Shown here piece by piece: positions 1-6,252 of a stretch of DNA of 16,336 nucleotides; position 1 is the stretch's first letter; every line of letters starts with the position of its first letter. The notes below the pieces were generated by a model, which worked only from the letters and a program-made list of their open reading frames with translations, ran no database searches and was not told the DNA's origin. Source of the DNA: Pseudomonadota bacterium (GTDB lineage Bacteria; Pseudomonadota; Gammaproteobacteria; Steroidobacterales; Steroidobacteraceae); NCBI GenBank assembly GCA_021838065.1, contig JAKCEJ010000026.1:1-16336 (forward strand), read 5' to 3'. A program made the position numbers and the translations under genes.

Positions 1-1
1 G

Positions 2-526
2 TTCGCCGAACCGACCGCGGGCGCCGTTCTGCTCGACGGCGTCGATTTGTCGGACTATGAGCTGCATTCGGTCCGGCGCCGCATCCCGGTTCTGGAAACC
101 GAGCCGGTGCTATTTCGCGGCAGCATCCTGGACAATCTGCGCTATGGAAATTTCGATGCGCCGGCGGATCAGGTGAAGGAAGTGGCCGGGCGCACGGGGG
201 TGGAGTCCTTCGTGTTCGCGCTGCCGGATGGGTACGCCACCGAGCTCGGTCTGCGCGGCATGGGCCTGTCCACGGGGCAGCGGCAGCGCATCGCTGTTGC
301 CCGGGCACTCCTGGGCTCGCCGTTTGCGCTGGTTCTCGATGAGGCCACCAGCAATCTCGATGCGGCCTCGGTTGGCTTCATGCACGAGCTGATCGACCGA
401 CATTTCGAGCAGCGAACTCGTATCGTGATCACGCACACGCCGAATTCCGTGCCGCGGGCCGACCGGATACTGGAGCTGCGGGACGGAACGGTGCACGAGT
501 GCGGGGGGGCGCGCGCGTATGCCTGA
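2..526 (+). CDS. qhpF: ABC exporter ATP-binding domain, C-terminal part (QhpF-like), 5' truncated by window
   Basis: The frame is open from base 2, so the transmembrane part and Walker A lie upstream of the window. What remains is the end of a nucleotide-binding domain of the exporter type. It has a Q-loop region ending EPVLFRGSI, the signature GLSTGQRQRIAVARALL, Walker B with LVLDEATSNLD, and a switch-histidine segment VITHTP. Two motifs are non-canonical. The Q-loop glutamine position is Thr (VLETEPVLF instead of VxxQEPxLF), and the signature is LSTGQ rather than LSGGQ. The stop overlaps the start of the next gene, a subtilase, by 8 bases, so the two are co-translated. An exporter ATPase followed by a cytosolic subtilase is the arrangement known for QhpF and QhpE of quinohemoprotein amine dehydrogenase biogenesis, where QhpF moves the gamma subunit to the periplasm. 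The ABC family call is firm. The QhpF assignment is inferred from context; a RiPP exporter is the main alternative. Confidence 0.75.
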   Translation, partial: FAEPTAGAVLLDGVDLSDYELHSVRRRIPVLETEPVLFRGSILDNLRYGNFDAPADQVKEVAGRTGVESFVFALPDGYATELGLRGMGLSTGQRQRIAVARALLGSPFALVLDEATSNLDAASVGFMHELIDRHFEQRTRIVITHTPNSVPRADRILELRDGTVHECGGARAYA

Positions 527-1262
527 TCCAGTGTGGCGGGTGGCGGTTCTCGACAGCGGGATTGCACCGCTGCCGTCACCGGCGGTAAGTGGGATCCGGC
601 GGTTCGCGCACGAGATTGATCGGGTCATCGAGACGGAGCCGATCGCTGACCTTGTCGGCCATGGGACCGTGGTGGCAGGGATCATCGCTGCCGCCGCGCG
701 ACCACCGCAGCTTCTTCTCGCGCAGGTGCTCAACGAGCGTGGCCGCTGTACGGCGGCCGTGCTTGCCGCCGCGATCGATTGGGCGCTGGCCGAACGAACA
801 CAGCTGCTGCACTTCAGCGTGGGTCTGCTTCAGGATCGCAGTGTACTGCGAAGCGCTGTCGAGCGGGCCGTGGCCTCAGGCGTATTGATCGTCGCCGCTA
901 CGCCGGCTCGTGGGAGGGCAACCTACCCGGCGTTCTACCCCGGGGTGATCCGGGCGACGGGTGATGCGCGTTGCAGCGGAGAGGAGATTTCGCGCTTGGG
1001 CACGCCCTCGGTAGATTTTGGCGCCTGCCCGCGCTATGAATCGAGCCCGGCGAGAGTGTCTCGCGGTGCGAGCATCGGCGCAGCGTATCTTTCACGGTTC
1101 ATCGTGAGTCGGGTCGCTGCGGGTCTTGCGGCCGCAACGACCCGTGAGACGCTGATCCGCCTCGCTTCGTTTCACGGACGCGAACGCCACCATCGACCAC
1201 CGCCGCCCCGCTGCGCACGACTCGAAGGCCCGGAACCGGTCGATTCGTCACCCGCTCGATGA
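519..1262 (+). CDS. qhpE: Cytoplasmic subtilisin-like serine protease, QhpE-like leader peptidase
   Basis: This is a compact S8 peptidase of 247 residues without signal peptide or propeptide, so it should act in the cytosol. The triad is visible: Asp12 in AVLDSGI, His48 in GHGTVVAGI and Ser185 in GASIGAA. The oxyanion-hole segment normally reads A-G-N, but here the matching stretch (about 124-130) reads IVAATPA with no Asn, so the catalytic site is somewhat unusual. The last 40 or so residues are Arg/Pro-rich and carry no recognisable domain. The start lies inside the end of the ABC gene, and the stop forms an ATGA junction with the next gene, giving a tightly coupled operon. QhpE removes the leader of the QHNDH gamma subunit after radical-SAM crosslinking, and the adjacent exporter supports that role. 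Subtilase is certain. QhpE rather than another peptide-maturation protease is likely but not proven, because the substrate and radical-SAM genes are outside the window. Confidence 0.68.
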   Translation: MPDPVWRVAVLDSGIAPLPSPAVSGIRRFAHEIDRVIETEPIADLVGHGTVVAGIIAAAARPPQLLLAQVLNERGRCTAAVLAAAIDWALAERTQLLHFSVGLLQDRSVLRSAVERAVASGVLIVAATPARGRATYPAFYPGVIRATGDARCSGEEISRLGTPSVDFGACPRYESSPARVSRGASIGAAYLSRFIVSRVAAGLAAATTRETLIRLASFHGRERHHRPPPPRCARLEGPEPVDSSPAR

Positions 1263-2194
1263 TACGGCCTGCCACATCGGTGCCGCTGAGATCGGCCGAG
1301 GTCGCGGTGTCCTTCACCGCGCTTGAATCGCTGATGCGCTTCGTCAGCCGTCCATCGGAGGCCGCGGGGACTGATTGGCTGAAGTTCCTCGGGCTGGACG
1401 CGCCGGAAATGGTTTCAATGCCCCTTGGGCGCCTCTCACGCGTCCATTTCGGCAACGAGTTCTGTCAGCGGCTGCTGCCTTCGGTCGAGGCGCTGAGTGA
1501 GGCGCTCGAGACGGTGACCTCGGGCGGATTCGCGTTCGGACTCGCGCTTCCGGTCCTCACCGACGATGGCATCGAGCGAGCGGATGCGCTGTTGGCATTG
1601 CTGCCGGAAGGCACCGAAGTCGCGTTGAATGACTGGGGTCTGGTGCGACGTCTCAACCGACGTTTCCCTCACCTGAAATCGACTGCCGGCCGGCTCCTGT
1701 GCAGGATGCTGAAGGAGCCGCGCGCGCCGTCGGCTGCCTACCTTGAGCTGGGCGGGCACGGATTCATGACGGCGGGGTTCGAGAAGCTGGTGGCACGTCT
1801 CGGCGTCGGTCGCGTCGAGATGGATGTGCCGCCGTTTGCTTCGAGCAATGATATGCGCGTGTCACGGGGGAAATTGTCTGTGCACGTACCTTTTGGATTC
1901 GCGACGACGGGCCGCATCTGCCGCATCGGCAATCTGCGCCGACCTATGGCGCGCAAATTCGAGAGCGGCCACGTCTGCGCCCGGGAATGCCTGACATACG
2001 GCACCGTCGTGGCTGCAACAGGCGGGCGCAGCAGCGCGCAGACCGGGATTTTCCAGCGCGGCAACACTCTGTTCTATCGTCATACCGCAGAAATGGCGGC
2101 GGCTCTCTGCGGCGCCATCACCGCGGGATCGGTCGATCGCCTGGTCGTATCGGGAGACTGGCATGAAGCTCGTAGCGCCGATTTGCGCGCCTGA
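1259..2194 (+). CDS. U32-family, UbiV-like Fe-S protein (putative O2-independent hydroxylase subunit)
   Basis: This 311-residue protein belongs to the peptidase U32 superfamily by overall pattern. It reads like UbiV. A segment FGNEFCQRLL (Cys69) matches the UbiV region LGEAVCSKRR that carries its first cluster cysteine. It is followed by a strand/helix stretch ending LNDWGLVRRL, then by Cys221 and a Cys240-x3-Cys244 motif. In UbiV the four 4Fe-4S ligands have the same order, one Cys near residue 39 and then Cys...Cys-x3-Cys, so a cluster is likely. About 30 extra residues precede the first cysteine compared with E. coli UbiV. The ATG overlaps the protease stop (ATGA), and the 3' end overlaps the next gene by 32 bases. 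UbiV works as a heterodimer with UbiU, and the next gene is UbiU-like. The substrate is unknown. Context suggests the peptidyl tryptophan of the QHNDH gamma subunit. True proteolytic activity is unlikely. Confidence 0.7.
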   Translation: MIRPATSVPLRSAEVAVSFTALESLMRFVSRPSEAAGTDWLKFLGLDAPEMVSMPLGRLSRVHFGNEFCQRLLPSVEALSEALETVTSGGFAFGLALPVLTDDGIERADALLALLPEGTEVALNDWGLVRRLNRRFPHLKSTAGRLLCRMLKEPRAPSAAYLELGGHGFMTAGFEKLVARLGVGRVEMDVPPFASSNDMRVSRGKLSVHVPFGFATTGRICRIGNLRRPMARKFESGHVCARECLTYGTVVAATGGRSSAQTGIFQRGNTLFYRHTAEMAAALCGAITAGSVDRLVVSGDWHEARSADLRA

Positions 2195-3197
2195 GGACGT
2201 GCCGGTCCTCGCCGGCGCCGGGGCGGATGAATTCTATTGCGGCCTGGTGCCGCCCCAATGGCAGATGCGTTTCGGGCGCTCGACGCTCAATCGCAGAATG
2301 AGCGGTAACCTGCACACTTTCGCGGAACTCGCGCTGACCGTCGCGAACGCTCACGCGCTCGGCAAGTCCGTCGCGGTCGCCTGTAATGCGCAAAGCTACC
2401 CGCGGGACCGGTGGAACGATCTGCTCGGCACGCTCGAGGGGATTGCAGAGGCGGGTGCCGACGCGCTGATCATCGGCGATTTCGGTCTGCTCGCGACGCT
2501 TGCCGAGCGTTGCTTGCCGCTGCGCATACACCTGAGCTCGGTGGCCTCGTGCCACAACGTCGAAACTGCCGCACTGGCCGTCGATCTCGGCATCTCGCGG
2601 CTAATCCTGCCGCGCCACGTCACTCTGGCGGAGATGCGAAAAATGTGTGCGGAGCTGCCGGCGCTGGAGGTCGAATCCTTCGTCCTCAACGACGGCTGCG
2701 TGTTCGAGGAAGGCTCGTGCCATACGTTGCACCTACCGGGGCCGCTTGGGGGCCCGATCTGTCTCGACCGGTTTCAGTACGAATACCGTCGCGGCGACGG
2801 CAGGGCGCTCTCTGGGACGGAGGCTGAAAGGCTTCGAGCCAACGATGAGGCGTGGGACAAATGGCTTTGGCACACGTTCTCCTGCGGCTTTACCGTTACG
2901 CCCGAGGGGCTGCCGTACGGGCCTTGCGGGTTGTGCGCGATCCCGCGGCTCGCAGCCGCGGGCATCTGTGCAGTCAAGGTCGCGGGACGCGAGAGCCCGC
3001 TCGAGCGGCGGCTGAAGAGCGTCGAGATGGTCCGGGCAGTCCTTGACCGGGGCGGAGGCGAGCGGCAGGTGGCTGCCTTCGCCGAGGGACTGCGCAAGAG
3101 ACCTGATCTGTGCCGCAGCGGCTTCATGTGCTACTACCGCGAAATCCTCCGGCCGCCCGGCAAGCGCGCGCTCGCTCGGGTCCCGAAAAGCGCGTGA
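2163..3197 (+). CDS. U32-family, UbiU-like Fe-S protein, partner of the preceding gene
   Basis: This 344-residue U32 protein has the UbiU-type N-terminal barrel: GADEFYCGL near 20-28, AGADALIIGDFGLL near 97-110, then LILPRHVTLAEM near 147-158. The cluster motif follows as Cys179-x6-Cys186, then Cys200 in GPICLDRF. UbiU has the same C-x6-C spacing, then a third Cys followed by xxxRF. The fourth ligand may be Cys241, Cys255 or Cys258 (GPCGLC). The C-terminal KVAGRESP element matches KIEGRQRSP of UbiU. A ribosome binding site GGGAG sits 6 bases before the ATG, inside the previous gene. UbiU/UbiV perform O2-independent ring hydroxylation in ubiquinone synthesis, with prephenate reported as hydroxyl donor. 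Here the pair is locked into an exporter/protease operon instead of a ubiT locus. That argues for a dedicated substrate, possibly a peptide. Membership of the U32/UbiU group is well supported; the function is inference. Confidence 0.75.
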   Translation: MKLVAPICAPEDVPVLAGAGADEFYCGLVPPQWQMRFGRSTLNRRMSGNLHTFAELALTVANAHALGKSVAVACNAQSYPRDRWNDLLGTLEGIAEAGADALIIGDFGLLATLAERCLPLRIHLSSVASCHNVETAALAVDLGISRLILPRHVTLAEMRKMCAELPALEVESFVLNDGCVFEEGSCHTLHLPGPLGGPICLDRFQYEYRRGDGRALSGTEAERLRANDEAWDKWLWHTFSCGFTVTPEGLPYGPCGLCAIPRLAAAGICAVKVAGRESPLERRLKSVEMVRAVLDRGGGERQVAAFAEGLRKRPDLCRSGFMCYYREILRPPGKRALARVPKSA

Positions 3198-3280
3198 GAG
3201 CGGCGCCAGACCGATTGCCCGGCGTAACCTTCATTCACGGGCATCGAGATGCGGACCGAGGCGCGATGCCGACCGAGACC

Positions 3281-3713
3281 CGCGCGCATGAGGTTCCCGC
3301 GCTCGACCTGGAATACGGCACCGTCGTGCCGATGCGATACATGAATCCGACAGGACGCATCAGCGTGGTCTCGGTGGCTGGGTGGAGCGCACTCAGAGGT
3401 TTGGAGGAGCAGCGGCTCGGCGGCGAGGCCATCGCCCGGGAGATCGCACGCAGCGACAGCAAAGTCGCGCGCGCGCGAGCGGCTCCCCGTCCCACCAGAA
3501 CTCGGCAAACAGACTGGTGGAGCAGGCGTTGAACTCGATCAGCCGGAAATTGAACCGGCAGATCGACCTGCGCGGGCTGCGGCTGCGGGAAGCCGGCGAG
3601 TGAGCGACCTTCCTGCGGATGTTGCGCGAACACGCCCAGGCATGCAGCGGCGAGGGCGGCATGCACGACACCCCGATGCTGTTCGGCGCTCGGGATGGGA
3701 ACGCTATCGGGGC
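3281..3713 (+). pseudogene. hpaD: Decayed hpaD remnant (homoprotocatechuate 2,3-dioxygenase, class III type)
   Basis: Pieces of the C-terminal half of HpaD can be read across three + frames. The first (from 3281) gives RAHEVPALDLEYGTVVPMRYMN and continues to SDSKVA. It matches the HpaD stretch NIPSLKLEYGTLVPMRYMN of E. coli. The frame breaks in a GC-dinucleotide run at about 3466-3477 and resumes as ASGSPSHQ, which corresponds to ASGSLSHR of HpaD. It continues to an in-frame TGA at 3601-3603, after which MLREHAQACSGEGGMHDTPM follows in the same frame. A second frameshift near 3691-3695 leads into GWERYRG, matching GWDKYDG. The N-terminal half, with its metal-binding histidine, and the last 20 or so residues are absent. 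With a nonsense codon, two frameshifts and both ends missing it cannot make an active enzyme. The ORFs on either strand across this stretch have no other recognisable content. The remnant ends about 12 bases before the convergent ligB-like gene. Confidence 0.85.
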
Positions 3714-3724
3714 TTCGCGTCGGC

Positions 3725-4546
3725 TCAGTGCAGGCGCATCACCGCCACGGTGCAGCCGACGGCGAAAGCTGGGATGGGCACGTAGCACCAAAGCTCGCCG
3801 GTGCAACCTTCCGTCGCTCCCGCGATCGCGATGAAGGTACGGATCTCAAATCCCCCCTGGCCGCCCTCGCGCCAAACGTCCTGGTCGCGATAGGCAAGCA
3901 GCGCATCCCGCTGGTGGTGCAGGAGTTTATCGAGAAACGCCCGATCCCACGGCTCGTTGATGCGCCCGGAGTCCGGTGTCGCCGGCCAGTGGGAAATCCC
4001 GCCGGTCCCGATCACGGCGATCCGCTCCGGCCGCGCATCGCATGCCCGCCGTAGCGAACGCCCGAATTCGTAGGCGCGCTTCAATGGGATGAGCGGCGGG
4101 CCTTGGCAGTTGATGTTGACCGGGATCACGGGCAGATCGTAACGCGGAGTGAGGAAGTGCAGCGGCACCATGATGCCATGGTCGAACTTCCACTCCTCGG
4201 CGTAGGCGAGGTCGATGTCGTTCATGACCTCCTGGATCAGCTCACGCGAGAGCGGCTTGTTGCCCGGGATGCGATGGTGCCCAATGCCGAGCCACTTCTC
4301 GTCCTCGATTGGCCCCTCGTAATGCTCGCCCATGCCGACGCATATCGCGGGCATATTGTTCATGAAAAAGTTGGCGAAGTGCTCCGCGGCAATTACCACC
4401 AGTGCGTCGGGACGCGAGGCTTCGATGGCTTTGCGCATGCGCCCCATCGCCGCGTAAAAGCGGTCTCGGGCCGTGGGGTCGGCGCGGTCAGCGCGGCCGG
4501 TGATACCCGGCGCATGAGAGCAGACGCCCGCAAAGACCAATGCCAT
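3725..4546 (-). CDS. LigB-type class III extradiol ring-cleavage dioxygenase, catalytic subunit
   Basis: This 273-residue protein is of the LigB/DODA superfamily. The expected iron ligands are visible: His11 in GVCSHAPGI, His56 in AAEHFANFF and Glu234 in GGFEIRTF. The catalytic-site histidines are His123 in DHGIMVPL and His186 in GTGGISH. These match His12, His61, Glu242, His127 and His195 of protocatechuate 4,5-dioxygenase. I start at the ATG preceded by GGAGG 9 bases upstream, rather than the longer upstream frame. It is the last gene of the hpa transcription unit, 32 bases after a LigA-like small subunit, so the two should form a two-component dioxygenase. Since the neighbouring genes convert homoprotocatechuate products and hpaD beside it is decayed, the likely substrate is homoprotocatechuate (ring opening to 5-carboxymethyl-2-hydroxymuconic semialdehyde). 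Protocatechuate, gallate or another catechol is possible. The family is certain; the substrate is inferred. Confidence 0.85.
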   Translation of the reverse strand: MALVFAGVCSHAPGITGRADRADPTARDRFYAAMGRMRKAIEASRPDALVVIAAEHFANFFMNNMPAICVGMGEHYEGPIEDEKWLGIGHHRIPGNKPLSRELIQEVMNDIDLAYAEEWKFDHGIMVPLHFLTPRYDLPVIPVNINCQGPPLIPLKRAYEFGRSLRRACDARPERIAVIGTGGISHWPATPDSGRINEPWDRAFLDKLLHHQRDALLAYRDQDVWREGGQGGFEIRTFIAIAGATEGCTGELWCYVPIPAFAVGCTVAVMRLH

Positions 4547-4578
4547 GATAAATTCCCTCCGCGAATCATATCGTACGC

Positions 4579-4884
4579 TCAGCGCGAATCCGCCCGGGTG
4601 TACAGACCCGTTCTCACCGGTCCGTACCGACGCTCGCCTTCGCGCATCGCTTCGAGATACGCGTTCCACTCGTAGCCGCGCAGCGCCGCGTAATGCATGA
4701 GGATCTGGCCGTTGACGCCCATGACATAAAGCAGGCCGATGTCGGGCTTACGCAGCGCATCGCGCTCCTCCTCGGTCAACTCATGCTCCGCCAGCAGGCT
4801 TTCGAAGTCCTCATCGAACCGCCGGCGGACGGCCGGGTCGCGGTTGAGCTGATACAGCAGCTTCTGGGTGTAGTACAGGCTCAT
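4579..4884 (-). CDS. LigA-type small subunit of class III extradiol dioxygenase
   Basis: This 101-residue helical protein has the LigA layout. It starts SLYYTQKLLYQLNRDP, followed by a charged helix (RRRFDEDFESLLAEHELTEE), the typical DIGLLYVMGVNGQILMHYA segment near 50-68, and a short tail. LigA-type subunits cap the active site of the catalytic LigB-type subunit and have no catalytic residues of their own. The next gene downstream is a LigB-type protein, so the pair forms one enzyme. The ATG overlaps the stop of the MarR gene (ATGA), so translation is coupled to the regulator. E. coli HpaD is a single-subunit enzyme without LigA. The presence of a LigA partner therefore shows that this dioxygenase is not a diverged HpaD but a different lineage within the superfamily. 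Confidence 0.8.
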   Translation of the reverse strand: MSLYYTQKLLYQLNRDPAVRRRFDEDFESLLAEHELTEEERDALRKPDIGLLYVMGVNGQILMHYAALRGYEWNAYLEAMREGERRYGPVRTGLYTRADSR

Positions 4885-5405
4885 GGCGAGCCTTTGCGCT
4901 GGCGTGTCCCGGCCGGACTCCGGCCAAGTTCGCCGGCGAGCTCATCGAGCGAGGTCTCCAACTCATGCAGCAGCTGCAGCAGCTGCTCGAGTCTCCCCGT
5001 CCCGAAGCGCTTGGCGATGCGCGCATACATCTGTTCGGAGTAGGGGGCATGCTCGCCGATCAGCCGCAGGCCCTCCGCCTCGAGGCTTACCAACGAGCGG
5101 CGCAGATCCGCTTGCACATGGCGGCGGCTGATGAGTCGGCGCATCTCGAGGTCCGGCAGGATTCGCGAGAGGCTCGGGGCGAGGAGAAAGGTCGCCTCGG
5201 CGAGTTCGGTCACCTCCATGGGACCTTGGTGGGCAAGTGCCCGCAGGAGCCGCCATTGCTGCTCGGTCACGCCGCGGCTGCGCAGTCCGGGGCGGAACAG
5301 CCGCATGACCGCTTCGCGAGTGCGCAGCAGCGCCATGGGGACGGACTCGGAGAAGGGACGCATGGGGAGTGAGCGTTGTGCGAGCGTCGGCCGTTTAGAG
5401 CTCAT
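4881..5405 (-). CDS. hpaR: MarR-family regulator, HpaR-like
   Basis: This 174-residue winged-helix protein is close to HpaR, the repressor of the homoprotocatechuate meta operon. Similar stretches are LLRTREAVMRLFRPGLRSRGVTEQQWRLLRALA near 25-57 and the recognition region LLAPSLSRILPDLEMRRLI near 73-91. E. coli HpaR has TEQQWRI and RPSLTGILTRMERDGLV in the same places. The start chosen (5405) overlaps the end of the FAH gene by 11 bases and has GAGGT 5 bases upstream; an internal Met about 14 codons later is an alternative. The stop forms an ATGA junction with the LigA-like gene. It probably senses a homoprotocatechuate-pathway aromatic and binds the AT-rich dyad in front of hpaF (9121-9146), so the operon would control itself. 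Subfamily assignment is good; the operator link is inference. Confidence 0.82.
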   Translation of the reverse strand: MSSKRPTLAQRSLPMRPFSESVPMALLRTREAVMRLFRPGLRSRGVTEQQWRLLRALAHQGPMEVTELAEATFLLAPSLSRILPDLEMRRLISRRHVQADLRRSLVSLEAEGLRLIGEHAPYSEQMYARIAKRFGTGRLEQLLQLLHELETSLDELAGELGRSPAGTRQRKGSP

Positions 5406-6252
5406 CGATCACCTCGTTCGAGAGCAGCCCCACGCGTGAAACCTCGATCTCGACGCGATCCCCCGGCACCAGCCAGCGTGGCGGATGAAGCCGTGCCCCT
5501 GCGCCGCTTGGCGTCCCGGTGAGGATCACGTCCCCACACTCCAGCGTACAGAACCGCGACAGATAGCTGATGAGGTAGGGAAACTGGAAAATCATCCGGT
5601 CGCTGGTGTCGTCCTGGCGGATCTCCCCATTCACCCGGGTGGTCACCCGAAGCGGATCCGACCCAACCTCGTCGGCGGTCACGATGTGTGGCCCGAGCGA
5701 GCCGGATCGATCGAAGTTCTTGCCTTGCGTGACATTGAACTTGGAGTGTCGCAGCCAGTCGCGCACCGTTCCCTCGTTGGCGCAGGCGTAGCCGAACACG
5801 TGATCCAGGGCATCCGATTGCGCAATGCGCCGGCCGCCGCGGCCGATCAGCAGTGCGATCTCACCCTCGTAGTCCAGCTGCTCGGATTCCCTCGGGCGCA
5901 CAATGGGCTCCCCTGGGGCCGAGAACGAGGTGTGCGAGCGCATGAACAGGCTCGGGTACTTTGGCCGCTCCGATCCGTCCTGGTACTCCTCGTTGCGATC
6001 GGGGTAATTGACCCCGATGCAGAAGTAGCGTGTGCAGCGGCCCGCGGGGTTGATCAGCCGCAACTCCGCCGTGCTGTAATCGCGGCAGGCGGATTGCGCC
6101 CATTCGCGGGCCTGGCCGATGAGGCCGGCTCGCAGCAGCGAGAGCACATCGGCGGCCCGATCACCGAGACGCGCGCCCAAGTCGAGGACACCGCCGCAAT
6201 CGAGCACTCCGCAGGACTTGCGCTCCCCGATCTGAAAGTTGATCAGCTTCAC
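5395..6252 (-). CDS. hpaG: Fumarylacetoacetate hydrolase family protein, HpaG-like decarboxylase/isomerase
   Basis: This 285-residue FAH-family protein is placed by sequence and context as HpaG-like. HpaG decarboxylates 5-oxopent-3-ene-1,2,5-tricarboxylate to give 2-oxohept-3-enedioate. An N-terminal domain (1-70) precedes the catalytic core, with YFCIGVNYPDRNEEY near 77-90 and the metal-site motif DYEGEIALLIG with Glu129 and Glu131. Then come GYACANEGTVRDW near 154-166 and TGTPSGAG near the C terminus. The usual ND of the third metal ligand reads NE here (Glu160), a conservative but notable change. E. coli HpaG is a fused two-domain protein of over 400 residues, so this is a single-domain form. 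The hydratase HpaH belongs to the same superfamily and no second copy is present, so a hydratase role cannot be excluded. ATGA junctions or overlaps tie it to both neighbours. Confidence 0.78.
   Translation of the reverse strand: MKLINFQIGERKSCGVLDCGGVLDLGARLGDRAADVLSLLRAGLIGQAREWAQSACRDYSTAELRLINPAGRCTRYFCIGVNYPDRNEEYQDGSERPKYPSLFMRSHTSFSAPGEPIVRPRESEQLDYEGEIALLIGRGGRRIAQSDALDHVFGYACANEGTVRDWLRHSKFNVTQGKNFDRSGSLGPHIVTADEVGSDPLRVTTRVNGEIRQDDTSDRMIFQFPYLISYLSRFCTLECGDVILTGTPSGAGARLHPPRWLVPGDRVEIEVSRVGLLSNEVIDEL

Noticed and set aside
3235..3666. Minus-strand open frame across the hpaD remnant
   Set aside because: The + strand shows clear HpaD similarity in pieces; the minus frame is low-complexity and unlike any family.
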